Below are positions 1 through 6,889 of a stretch of 8,436 bases of DNA, piece by piece (positions within the stretch are counted from its first letter, which is position 1; the number at the start of each line of letters is the position of its first letter). The stretch comes from Candidatus Cloacimonadota bacterium (GTDB lineage: Bacteria; Cloacimonadota; Cloacimonadia; Cloacimonadales; WRIO01): contig JALNXV010000145.1 in assembly GCA_023230175.1 (NCBI GenBank), positions 1-8,436 of the forward strand, in the 5' to 3' direction. A model generated the notes under the pieces. That model made no database searches. It worked only from the letters and a program-made list of their open reading frames with translations, and was not told the origin of the DNA. The position numbers were made by a program, and so were the translations under genes.

Positions 1-201
1 TGCATAAATGTTCAATGGTACGAAGAGTTTTTTATTATGTTTATGACAAAAAGCAACTGCTTCTGTTAAATCTTCTTGAGTGAAATTATCTGCTTTAGCT
101 CTTAGGCTGAAATCTTGACTACCGGCATATACAGCGTCTGCACCGTATAAAATGGCAAACTTTACTTTTTCAAGATTTCCTGCCGGTGATAATATTTCCA
201 T
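1..201 (-). CDS. Peptidase U32 family protein, N-terminal 67 residues (partial)
   Basis: The gene starts with ATG at 199-201 and stays open to the left edge, so only the first 67 residues are visible. The opening [17 protein letters not shown], then YGADAVYAG, FSLRAKADNFT and KKLFVPLNIY, are the typical N-terminal signature of the U32 (collagenase-like protease) family, whose first TIM-barrel strands carry these motifs. Family members include YegQ/TrhP, which hydroxylates U34 of tRNAs, RlhA, which acts on 23S rRNA, and UbiU/UbiV; several need an Fe-S cluster bound by cysteines further downstream, which are out of view. The subgroup therefore cannot be assigned. The start codon overlaps the rho stop codon by one base (TAATG) and no good Shine-Dalgarno site precedes it. 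Translation is thus probably coupled to rho. Family assignment is confident; the function is not resolved. Confidence 0.88.
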   Translation of the reverse strand, partial: MEILSPAGNLEKVKFAILYGADAVYAGSQDFSLRAKADNFTQEDLTEAVAFCHKHNKKLFVPLNIYA

Positions 202-1496
202 TAACTACTCATACTCTTTAATAAAGTATAGTTATCTTTTATTTCAGTCATTTTATTACGTAGTGTTTCGATTCCTTGGACAGGACTAAGAGTTTTTAAG
301 AATTTTCTTAAGACAAACATTCTGCTTAACTCTAAATCTGAAAGCAATAATTCTTCTCTACGAGTACCTGATTTTACTAAATCTATAGCCGGGTAAAGTC
401 TAAGGTCAGAAATAGTTCTGTCGAGAACTAATTCCATATTGCCTGTACCTTTGAATTCTTCAAAAATAACTTGATCCATTCTACTACCTGTGTCAATTAA
501 TGCTGTGGCTATGATAGTTAAAGAACCGGATTCTTCAGTATTTCTTGCAGAACCAAAAAAGCGTTTTGGTTTATGTAATGCGTTAGAGTCAATACCACCG
601 GACATAACCTTTCCGGATGAGGGAGAATTGTTGTTATACGCCCTGGCAAGTCTAGTGATACTGTCTAATACAATGACAACATCTTGACCTATTTCTACCA
701 TTCTTTTTGCTTTTTCTATTGCCATTTCTGCTACATGTATATGGCTTTTTGCTGTTTCATCAAAGGTTGAACTCAGTACTTCAGAATTTCCCGGGAAAAT
801 AATTTTTTTCATTTCGGTAACTTCTTCCGGGCGTTCATCTATTAATAATACAATGACATATACTTCCGGATGGTTTATTAGGATAGTATTAGTAATGTTT
901 TGCATTAGTACAGTTTTGCCTGTTCGTGGAGCTGCAACAATTAATCCTCTTTGTCCTTTTCCTATAGGAGTAAATAGATTTACTATTCTTGTAGAAACAG
1001 TATCTACTTTAAAATTAATTTCTTTAAGCCTTTGCTTGCTTATTTCTAAGCTTAATCTTTCTTCAGGATAATAAGGAGTTAATTCATCGAAAGGAGTTAA
1101 CGGTAAAATCTTTTGAGGGTCATCATAGTTTATTAAATCAATTTTTAATAATGAGAAATATTTTTCATCTTCTTTGGGTGCTCTGACCGGACCGGAAAGC
1201 ATATGCCCTTTTTTTAAATTAAATTTTTTAATTTGAATATTGGATACATAAATGTCATCTGTGCCGGCTTGATAATTATTAGTAGGAAATCTTAAAAATC
1301 CATACCCGTCATCAACAATCTCCAAACAACCCGTGGCAAATGCCAAACCTTCTTGGATTGTAGTCTCTTCTAAGATTTTGTAAATCAAATCATTTTTTTT
1401 AAAAGAAGCGTAACCTTTAATTTCTTTGTCTTTAGCAATTTTATGTAATTCAGGTATAGTTAATTTGAAATAATCTTCTGTCGTGTTCTCGGACAT
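201..1496 (-). CDS. rho: Transcription termination factor Rho
   Basis: This encodes a full-length 431-residue Rho, the hexameric RNA-dependent ATPase that ends transcription at C-rich untranslated RNA. Residues 10-42 form the Rho_N helical domain. Residues 50-120 form the cold-shock-like RNA-binding fold, with DGYGFLRF at 63-70. The ATPase core follows: P-loop AAPRTGKT at 188-195, [13 protein letters not shown] at 217-229 with the catalytic glutamate E221, Walker B VIVLDS at 274-279, Q-loop SGKVMSGG at 294-301, [21 protein letters not shown] at 332-352, and the arginine-finger segment SGTRREELL at 376-384. There is no long insertion before the RNA-binding fold, unlike some actinobacterial and other Rho proteins. 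AAGGAG at 1502-1507 sits five bases before the ATG. The P-loop differs from the common APPKAGKT. A candidate promoter lies just upstream, after the tRNA gene, and the gene overlaps the downstream U32 gene by one base. Confidence 0.98.
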   Translation of the reverse strand: MSENTTEDYFKLTIPELHKIAKDKEIKGYASFKKNDLIYKILEETTIQEGLAFATGCLEIVDDGYGFLRFPTNNYQAGTDDIYVSNIQIKKFNLKKGHMLSGPVRAPKEDEKYFSLLKIDLINYDDPQKILPLTPFDELTPYYPEERLSLEISKQRLKEINFKVDTVSTRIVNLFTPIGKGQRGLIVAAPRTGKTVLMQNITNTILINHPEVYVIVLLIDERPEEVTEMKKIIFPGNSEVLSSTFDETAKSHIHVAEMAIEKAKRMVEIGQDVVIVLDSITRLARAYNNNSPSSGKVMSGGIDSNALHKPKRFFGSARNTEESGSLTIIATALIDTGSRMDQVIFEEFKGTGNMELVLDRTISDLRLYPAIDLVKSGTRREELLLSDLELSRMFVLRKFLKTLSPVQGIETLRNKMTEIKDNYTLLKSMSS

Positions 1497-1523
1497 TGTT
1501 TCTCCTTGATATTTAAAAGATGG

Positions 1524-1548
1524 TTTATGTAAATGATAAAAACATAAA
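1524..1548. repeat. Dyad overlapping the candidate rho promoter
   Basis: TTTATGT at 1524-1530 and ACATAAA at 1542-1548 are a perfect 7-bp inverted repeat separated by 11 bp. It covers the candidate -10 element and the expected start of the rho transcript. It could be an operator or an early 5'-UTR hairpin, or chance in AT-rich DNA. Confidence 0.3.
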
Positions 1549-1564
1549 TTAGTATTATTGTCAA
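1536..1564 (-). promoter_or_regulatory. Candidate sigma70-type promoter for rho
   Basis: On the minus strand a perfect TTGACA (-35, 1559-1564) is followed after 17 bp by TTTTAT (1536-1541), a 4/6 match to TATAAT. Transcription would start near 1529, giving a leader of about 33 nt before the rho ATG. The -10 is weak; TATCAT slightly downstream is an alternative but with a long 20-bp spacer. Position, in the only gap between the tRNA and rho, supports the call. Confidence 0.45.
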
Positions 1565-1582
1565 GAAAAATTTAAAATAGAT

Positions 1583-1680
1583 ATAATTATTGGAGCTAAA
1601 GAAGGGAGTCGAACCCTCGACCTGCAGATTACGAATCTACTGCTCTACCAACTGAGCTACTTTAGCTCTCAAATAATTAT
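1583..1680 (-). other. Extended leader-trailer stem enclosing the tRNA-Thr gene
   Basis: The bases just outside the tRNA are complementary: ATAATTATT (1583-1591, which includes the terminal A of CCA) matches AATAATTAT (1672-1680) over 9 bp. The acceptor helix itself extends from 7 to 9 bp (GAGCTAAAG at 1593-1601 with CTTTAGCTC at 1660-1668), because bases -1 and -2 pair with the discriminator and first C of CCA. Only one base on one side and three on the other interrupt the long helix. A T-rich run follows in the transcript (complement of 1564-1578). This could influence 5'/3' processing or act as a terminator-like structure after the tRNA. Confidence 0.5.
1591..1666 (-). tRNA. tRNA-Thr (anticodon CGU), CCA encoded
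   Basis: A complete 76-nt cloverleaf can be folded by hand. It has acceptor GCUAAAG/CUUUAGC, U8-A9, D arm GCUC/GAGC with an 8-nt AGUUGGUA loop, anticodon stem GUAGA/UCUGC with loop UUCGUAA, a 5-nt variable loop AGGUC, T stem GAGGG/CCCUU with loop UUCGACU, discriminator U73 and a genome-encoded CCA. The anticodon CGU (complement of 1631-1633) reads the threonine codon ACG. U36-A37-A38 is the context required for t6A37, the modification made by TsaD, whose gene ends 19 bp upstream on the same strand. With so short a gap the tRNA is probably transcribed together with tsaD, or from a promoter inside the end of tsaD. The anticodon stem contains one U-G pair and the T stem one G-U pair. Confidence 0.97.
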
Positions 1681-1685
1681 AAGCT

Positions 1686-2699
1686 TTAAAGATATTTTAT
1701 ACCTTTTGTTGAAAATGCATTAAGAGATAATGGTGAAAATTCTTTATTAATAAATTTTTCAATTGCAGCTGAACCTATCATTGCTGCGTTATCCATACAG
1801 TATTGAAGTTTTGGGAAATAGATTTCTTTTTTATATTTATATGCTTTTGTTTGCATTTGATTTCGTAATTCAGAGTTTGCTGAGACACCTCCTGCCACTA
1901 TTATTTTATTGATATTATATTTTATTGCAGCCGAAAAGGTTTTTTTGGTAAGTATGTCAACTATGGCTGATTGCACAGAGGCAGTTATATCGGCTAAGTG
2001 TTGATTGATGAAATCTTGATTTTGTAGTTTAATCCAAGTATAAACAGATGTTTTTAATCCGCTAAAACTAAAATTAAAATTATCTTTTTTGTTTAATGCT
2101 CTAGGAAAAATATGGAAATTAGGGTTGCCGGATTTTGCAATCTTATCAATTATTGGTCCACCGGGGAATCCTAAATTAAGCAGTTTTGCAACCTTATCAA
2201 AAGCTTCTCCTGCCGCATCATCAAGTGTTTGCCCAATTATATAAAAATCTGTAAGAGTATTAAATATTACTAATTCTGTATGCCCTCCGGAGACAACTAA
2301 GGCTAACCAAGGAGGGTTTAAGTCAGGATGTTCTATCTTATTGGCCATAACGTGGCCTAACATATGATTAACGGAAATGAGTGGTATATTTAATGACCAT
2401 GCTAATGATTTTGCATAAGATACTCCTACTAATAAAGAACCAATTAGTCCCGGATTAATGGATACAGCTATAGCTGAAATATCTTTTAGATTCATATTAG
2501 CTTTTTTCAGAGCAGCATTTAAGCAATGAGTGATATTTTTTAGATGAAGTCTTGAAGCTAATTCCGGCACTACTCCTCCGAAGGCTTCATGATCGGGTTG
2601 TGAAGACATTATGTTAGCATAAACTTTATAATTAGTGTCGATAATGGCGACAGATGTATCATCGCAAGATGTTTCAAAAGCAAGTATAAATTTTGGCAT
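1686..2699 (-). CDS. tsaD: tRNA N6-adenosine threonylcarbamoyltransferase TsaD
   Basis: This 337-residue protein is a normal-length TsaD (Kae1/Gcp), the ASKHA-fold enzyme. Together with TsaB and TsaE it moves the threonylcarbamoyl group from TC-AMP to A37 of tRNAs reading ANN codons. Visible motifs are FETSCDDT (8-15), GGVVPELASR (41-50), the metal-binding NHMLGH with H112 and H116, SGGHTEL (138-143 region), TLDDAAGEAFDKVAKLL (158-174), FSGLKTSV (212-219), AGGVSANSELR (269-279), and CMDNAAMIG with the third metal ligand D303. All key residues are intact. The start is ATG with AGGAG at 2711-2715, an 11-base spacing that is slightly long. It lies 27 bp after the YbbR-domain gene and is followed within 19 bp by a tRNA-Thr that should be its substrate. 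TsaB and TsaE are not in view. The older annotation as O-sialoglycoprotein endopeptidase is incorrect for this family. Confidence 0.97.
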   Translation of the reverse strand: MPKFILAFETSCDDTSVAIIDTNYKVYANIMSSQPDHEAFGGVVPELASRLHLKNITHCLNAALKKANMNLKDISAIAVSINPGLIGSLLVGVSYAKSLAWSLNIPLISVNHMLGHVMANKIEHPDLNPPWLALVVSGGHTELVIFNTLTDFYIIGQTLDDAAGEAFDKVAKLLNLGFPGGPIIDKIAKSGNPNFHIFPRALNKKDNFNFSFSGLKTSVYTWIKLQNQDFINQHLADITASVQSAIVDILTKKTFSAAIKYNINKIIVAGGVSANSELRNQMQTKAYKYKKEIYFPKLQYCMDNAAMIGSAAIEKFINKEFSPLSLNAFSTKGIKYL

Positions 2700-2726
2700 A
2701 TTTTATCTAACTCCTGTTAGTTTTTC

Positions 2727-3626
2727 TCATTTTGATTTTAAAATTTTTATTGAAACCTTTTTAGGTGTATAATCTATGATTTTAATTGAAGGTATAGGTT
2801 TAAAATAAACTGTAGCTTCATCATTATCTGAGTAATCAAGATCCTGAATATAAGCCTTAATATCTTCAGATGATATACTTTTAAGAGAATCACGTTTCCC
2901 TTGAATTTTAATAGAAATTCTTTGTGGAAATATTTCGTATGTCTCTGAATTATGATAGATTGGGATAAAAGAAAAGGTCTTAGTGTCAATAATTTCTGAA
3001 GCTTGTTTAAGTTCTATTTGAGGTGGTACTATTACGATGTGTTCATTTACCGGCAATAATCTGATAAATTTTTTCTTAGATTTTATGAGGTCAGTATCAA
3101 TTTCTTCAGAGTTTATGCTTTCTATTTTGTTTATCTCAAGTGCCGGACCTGAAATTGTTACAAATAAATCATTGATTGAATAATTTTCATTTATTAAATT
3201 TGTACGGGTTTGTTCGGATTTAAATTGTAGATTAACAGGAATTTCTTTTTGCTGAATTTTGTCAGTTGTTAAGATTATTAAGTCCTCGGTTTTTTTGCTT
3301 TGAAAATCGATATTAGGATTGTAGGGAAGAGATTCTTTTAGAGTTTCCATATTTATCAAATTATTACCTAATGTTAAGTTAGATCCATTATAATCAATAG
3401 TGGGATTTGAGAAATGGAAGATTAGGAGATGAATACCCTTACCTTTGATTCTGAAAGGTATTTTTAGAGAATCTTGTTTGTATAGGTATAAATTATCAGA
3501 AACATTTACTACCCTTATTGGGATATTAATTATAGTTTGGTGTTCTTGTAGGAGTGTAATTTGAAACCAAATCATAATAGCAATTAATAAAGCAAGTATT
3601 TTTAAATTGAGATTATTTTTTATCAT
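2727..3626 (-). CDS. YbbR-domain (CdaR-like) membrane-anchored protein
   Basis: The protein has 299 residues. Residues 4-27 (NNLNLKILALLIAIMIWFQI and following) match the characteristic N-terminal anchor of YbbR-domain proteins, a single uncleaved membrane helix with a basic N-terminus, so the rest should lie outside the cytoplasm. Two YbbR-like beta modules can be seen at about 128-206 and 218-296, each with an I-P-V/I-type opening strand and a later V-x-I-x-G-P or I-x-I-x-G-K strand; a weaker third module covers about 33-110. In Firmicutes, YbbR/CdaR regulates the c-di-AMP cyclase CdaA, but no cdaA or glmM lies next to it here, so that role cannot be transferred. Its ATG comes 2 bp after the stop of the barrel-protein gene and has no convincing Shine-Dalgarno site, suggesting translational coupling and a shared envelope role. 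It ends with TGA, so TGA is a stop in this organism. Confidence 0.82.
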   Translation of the reverse strand: MIKNNLNLKILALLIAIMIWFQITLLQEHQTIINIPIRVVNVSDNLYLYKQDSLKIPFRIKGKGIHLLIFHFSNPTIDYNGSNLTLGNNLINMETLKESLPYNPNIDFQSKKTEDLIILTTDKIQQKEIPVNLQFKSEQTRTNLINENYSINDLFVTISGPALEINKIESINSEEIDTDLIKSKKKFIRLLPVNEHIVIVPPQIELKQASEIIDTKTFSFIPIYHNSETYEIFPQRISIKIQGKRDSLKSISSEDIKAYIQDLDYSDNDEATVYFKPIPSIKIIDYTPKKVSIKILKSK

Positions 3627-3628
3627 AA

Positions 3629-6600
3629 TTAGAAGTCTTCATTAATGCTGAAATAGTATGAAGGTTTGCCGTGTTGAGCTAGGTTTGAATTCCATGCAAT
3701 ATCAAATTTCAGTATAAAATACCCAATGTTCATTCTTGGACCAAAACCAAAACCTAATTTTAAGTCTTTAAGTTTGCCGTCATCATAACCTTTAAAACTT
3801 TGATTATCATACCATACTGAGCCAAGATCAGCAAAGACGCTTCCTCTTATATTGCCAATAGTTAGAGGAATAGGGAAACCGATTTTTAGATAATCAATGA
3901 GTGGGTATCGTAATTCAAGTGTAGTTAGCACTTTTCTGTCACCTTTTAAGTTGTCGTCATCAAATCCTCTGACCCCGTTAAACCCTTCAATATTAAATTT
4001 TTCCGGATTCTTGCCATTGCTGATACCAAATATTAAACGACTAGCAAGAGCAAATTTTTCAGAAATCATATAATATGCCCTATAATCAGAATAGAATGTT
4101 GTAAAATCATTAAAATCAATTTGTTTTTTTGTTTTTCTTATACCCTGCCTGATTTTACTGTTAAGTTTATAACCGGACATTGGACCTGTACTCCCGTAAA
4201 GAGCATTATCAAAAACAAAGCCAATTTCAGGTACATAAACCCAATCTCTTGTTACTGAAGTCCTATTCCATTTCCCGGTATATTTATCCCATTTTGCCCA
4301 TTCAGTTTTAAATCTGTATAAGGATTGTTCAAAATCTAATCTGAAAAATTTACTTAATGGATATCTTATTAAAAAATATCCACCGGTTTGAGTTTCTTGT
4401 AACTCAAGATAATCTTTTGTAATACGTGTCTTATATAGCGTAATGTCAGAAAGATTGTATAAGGCAAATCCATAATCAATTCTTAAAGGTAAATACATAT
4501 AACTGAAAACAAGATCGGAATCTTCTATCTTGCCATTAAAATCTATATTTATCCCTAAACCATGATCTCCCATTAAATCACTTAACCCAAGTTGTAGCAT
4601 TCCTACTGTCCCATACGATGAAGAGTATGCCATACCTCCCCAAAATGTATCGATTTTAAATTTGGGCTTATATGAACGGGTAATAGGTATGGTATAATTT
4701 GTAGTATCCGGGCTATTGTCTAATTCGAATGTTCTTGAAAAATATTTAAAAAAGTCAGTAGATAAGGTATCTTGTTTAATTTCTTTTCGTAACTGTTGAT
4801 AATCGTCAATATTAGTTTTGTGATTTGGTTTATGTATTGAATAGTCTCTTCCATAATACTTATATCTTTGTGTATTATATTTAATAGAAAAATCATTTAC
4901 AAATGTAACAGGTTCTGCTGTTTTATAGCTAAGGATTTCAATATCTTCAAGAGAAATAAGCATAGAATAAATTTCCCATGAATTATCAAAATATGAAGAA
5001 TATATAAGGGTTTGATTATCTAATGATAAGTCAAAAGAATGTATTCCTGATAAGGTATTTGTTATTATTGAACGTTGTGATGATATTAAATTAATGGAAT
5101 GGACGTTAGAAATTTGTTTTTGGTTTGATATGAAATATAGTGTTGAGTCATTTTCCCCCCATACCGGGTAGAAATTATCAAAATGGTCAAAAGTTAGTTG
5201 TGATATTTGTGAAGTTTGCATATTGACAGTGTAAATATTTTTGGTTAAATTTTTAAAAATATTGGTGTTGAGAGAGTCTTGAAGGTCTTGGTGTATATTT
5301 GATGGTCTTTCAGAAACAAAGGCAATGTTATCCCCGGAGTTTGACCATCTTGGTTGAGAATTTTGATAATTATCATTTGTAATTTGTTTTAATTCTGCAG
5401 TTTGAATATTATATGTAAATATATCACATTTATTGTTTTTTTGTCCTGAGAAACTGATAATGTTTCCATCAGGAGATATGTCAAGTTCATAAATAGAATC
5501 AAATTTATTTAGATAGATACTTTTCTTGATTTTTTTATCGTTAATATTATAGATATAGATATGATCACCTTTTGAAGTCTTGGCAACAAAGGCTATATTT
5601 TCTTTATCAGGAAACCATGAAAGATTATTTCTTTGAAAGTGAAATTCTTCAAAATTTTTATCTTTTTCACCGGTAAGTATAATTTTTTCTTTAAATAATT
5701 TGTTGATTGAACCTAATTTGATAACAGTTCTACCTTTATGATAAGAAAAATATACATATTCATCATTATCTTTGATTCTTGGAAAGATATTTTGGTTAGA
5801 ATCGTTATTCTTTGATGTCGTGATTATATTTGAACATTCCCAAGGTATTTGAAAGTCATTAAGTAAATTTGAGTATTTTCTTTTAAGGTTAACTTTAAAG
5901 CGTTTTTGTAATTCATAAAAATCCATATTGAAGGTTTTTTTTGTTGCAAGATTTATGTCAGTTTGAACTCTTAAGTTATAAAAATATTCAGTAATTTTTT
6001 CTTGGTCCCATTCTTCATTTAGCCAAACTAAAAAGGCTTCTCCCAATCTGTATGCAAAGTATCCGTTAAGGTTTTCAATGTCATAGAGGTAGTCATTCAT
6101 AACCATATCAATGATAAACATATTATTATAGTCATTTTCCCCTTTAATTGAGATAAATTCAGGTAAGCCTTCAGAAAACCAAAATGGTAAATAATTTGAA
6201 AAACTTGAAAATAAGGGATTTTTGAGGAATGTATTGTCTATATCATTTATATAAGCGTGAGTTAATTCATGGATTAGCACTTCTTCAAATTTTTTATAGC
6301 TCCCATCAAAAGGAAGTGCTACTCTGTTACGAAGAGTTTCGGTAAATCCTCCAACGCCTTCAGATAATAAAGGATATATTATATTAGTAGTGTGGAAATC
6401 TTGTTTTGAAGAGTAAACTATGATTGGAATTCTGTTTTTTAGAGGTTGTTTAAAGAAATTATTTAAAATATAATATGCATTTTCTGCCATTAATACAGTT
6501 AGTTGTCCAAACTCATCTTGACCTTTTACATAATGTATGTCAAAATGTTTTGATTCAATAACTGACCACTCAATTTTTTTATGTTGTATTTTGTTTTTGC

Positions 6601-6676
6601 CATAATAATAGGCATTGAGATTATAGCTTATTAATGAACATAGTATAATAAAAATAATTTTTAATTTTGAAATCAT
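3629..6676 (-). CDS. Outer-membrane protein: zinc-peptidase-like domain, TolB-like propeller and BamA-like barrel
   Basis: This is a 1015-residue secreted protein with three modules, numbered from the ATG. Residues 1-22 form a signal peptide (basic start, hydrophobic core, likely cut after NLNA). Residues 35-275 resemble peptidase-MA-like gluzincins: HELTH at 136-140 gives two zinc ligands and the catalytic glutamate, and FSEGLPE supplies a plausible third ligand at E169, so the site looks intact. Residues 296-575 hold six PD40/TolB-type blades starting near 296, 351, 397, 440, 503 and 546, with signatures such as PRWSNSGDNIAFVSERP and ISPDGNIISFSG. After a linker, residues 670-1015 form a beta-rich Omp85/surface-antigen-like barrel with the VRGF motif at 902-905 and C-terminal phenylalanine. 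An in-frame GTG at 6682 would add two residues, but AAGGAAG is correctly spaced only for the ATG at 6674-6676. The substrate and true role are unknown; peptidase activity and a part in envelope assembly are inferences. Confidence 0.85.
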   Translation of the reverse strand: MISKLKIIFIILCSLISYNLNAYYYGKNKIQHKKIEWSVIESKHFDIHYVKGQDEFGQLTVLMAENAYYILNNFFKQPLKNRIPIIVYSSKQDFHTTNIIYPLLSEGVGGFTETLRNRVALPFDGSYKKFEEVLIHELTHAYINDIDNTFLKNPLFSSFSNYLPFWFSEGLPEFISIKGENDYNNMFIIDMVMNDYLYDIENLNGYFAYRLGEAFLVWLNEEWDQEKITEYFYNLRVQTDINLATKKTFNMDFYELQKRFKVNLKRKYSNLLNDFQIPWECSNIITTSKNNDSNQNIFPRIKDNDEYVYFSYHKGRTVIKLGSINKLFKEKIILTGEKDKNFEEFHFQRNNLSWFPDKENIAFVAKTSKGDHIYIYNINDKKIKKSIYLNKFDSIYELDISPDGNIISFSGQKNNKCDIFTYNIQTAELKQITNDNYQNSQPRWSNSGDNIAFVSERPSNIHQDLQDSLNTNIFKNLTKNIYTVNMQTSQISQLTFDHFDNFYPVWGENDSTLYFISNQKQISNVHSINLISSQRSIITNTLSGIHSFDLSLDNQTLIYSSYFDNSWEIYSMLISLEDIEILSYKTAEPVTFVNDFSIKYNTQRYKYYGRDYSIHKPNHKTNIDDYQQLRKEIKQDTLSTDFFKYFSRTFELDNSPDTTNYTIPITRSYKPKFKIDTFWGGMAYSSSYGTVGMLQLGLSDLMGDHGLGINIDFNGKIEDSDLVFSYMYLPLRIDYGFALYNLSDITLYKTRITKDYLELQETQTGGYFLIRYPLSKFFRLDFEQSLYRFKTEWAKWDKYTGKWNRTSVTRDWVYVPEIGFVFDNALYGSTGPMSGYKLNSKIRQGIRKTKKQIDFNDFTTFYSDYRAYYMISEKFALASRLIFGISNGKNPEKFNIEGFNGVRGFDDDNLKGDRKVLTTLELRYPLIDYLKIGFPIPLTIGNIRGSVFADLGSVWYDNQSFKGYDDGKLKDLKLGFGFGPRMNIGYFILKFDIAWNSNLAQHGKPSYYFSINEDF

Positions 6677-6681
6677 CAACA

Positions 6682-6688
6682 CTTCCTT
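6682..6688 (-). promoter_or_regulatory. Ribosome binding site that fixes the barrel-protein start
   Basis: AAGGAAG on the minus strand ends five bases before the ATG at 6674-6676. It overlaps the first base of the in-frame GTG at 6680-6682, so that upstream codon cannot be served by it. This favours the 1015-residue product. Confidence 0.7.
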
Positions 6689-6744
6689 ATCTTTATAATG
6701 TAAACTATAACGTTAATTACTGTTTCAATATTATGATTAATAGT

Positions 6745-6773
6745 ATCTTATTTTTTGGGTGTTAAAAAGTCAA
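6745..6773 (-). promoter_or_regulatory. Candidate promoter for the barrel protein-ybbR-tsaD-tRNA unit
   Basis: TTGACT (-35, 6768-6773) is separated by 17 bp from TAAGAT (-10, 6745-6750). These match the sigma70 consensus at 5/6 and 4/6 positions. Transcription would begin near 6738 and leave a 5' untranslated region of about 60 nt. It is the best-spaced pair seen between the chemotaxis gene terminator and the ATG, and downstream gaps are too short for obvious further promoters before tsaD. Confidence 0.4.
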
Positions 6774-6795
6774 GAAAAACAATTAAAGCTTTTAG

Positions 6796-6824
6796 AATAA
6801 CAATGTTTTGTGAGCATTATTGTT
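6796..6824. repeat. Imperfect dyad upstream of the candidate promoter
   Basis: AATAACAATG (6796-6805) and CATTATTGTT (6815-6824) are complementary at 8 of 10 positions, with one further G-U pair possible in the plus-sense RNA, across a 9-base spacer. It partly overlaps the 6820-6835 palindrome, so the two structures could not form together. AT richness makes chance a real possibility. Confidence 0.25.
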
Positions 6825-6835
6825 TGTACTAACAA
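6820..6835. promoter_or_regulatory. Operator-like palindrome centred on GTAC
   Basis: TTGTTTGTACTAACAA is symmetric at 14 of 16 positions with no spacer. It sits about 50 bp upstream of the candidate -35 element. Its size and compact symmetry resemble binding sites of dimeric helix-turn-helix regulators, but no regulator gene is in the window and the family cannot be named. Confidence 0.3.
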
Positions 6836-6861
6836 CTCCTTAACTGTAAGAATATCAATCC

Positions 6862-6889
6862 ATAAGCTTAACACAAGCTGGAAGCTTAT
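6862..6889. repeat. Inverted repeat ATAAGCTT / AAGCTTAT
   Basis: ATAAGCTT at 6862-6869 and AAGCTTAT at 6882-6889 form a perfect 8-bp inverted repeat around a 12-base spacer that carries a further AAGCT. No T-run follows it on the minus strand, so it is not an obvious terminator. Confidence 0.4.

Noticed and set aside
490..1071. Plus-strand open frames opposite rho
   Set aside because: They lie wholly inside the well-conserved rho gene, have no ribosome site and show no recognisable protein motif.
1583..1680. ATAATTAT on both sides of the tRNA as attachment-site or target duplications
   Set aside because: The 8-bp sequence is its own reverse complement, is AT-only, and no integrase or foreign cargo is present; leader-trailer pairing explains it better.
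1683..1690. GCTTTAAA next to the tsaD stop as part of a terminator
   Set aside because: No GC-bearing stem or U-run forms between tsaD and the tRNA in the 19-bp gap.
2774..2989. Minus-strand open frame in another register inside the YbbR-domain gene
   Set aside because: It is nested in a better-supported gene and its product is low-complexity Leu/Ile-rich with no motif.
6680..6682. GTG as start of the barrel protein
   Set aside because: It overlaps the ribosome binding site; the ATG two codons later has correct spacing and a normal signal peptide.
6770..6817. 15-codon minus-strand frame starting with ATG at 6815-6817, preceded by AAGGAG at 6836-6841
   Set aside because: The AAGGAG is 18 bases from the ATG, too far to serve it, and the frame runs into the candidate -35 element; no other start codon fits the site.
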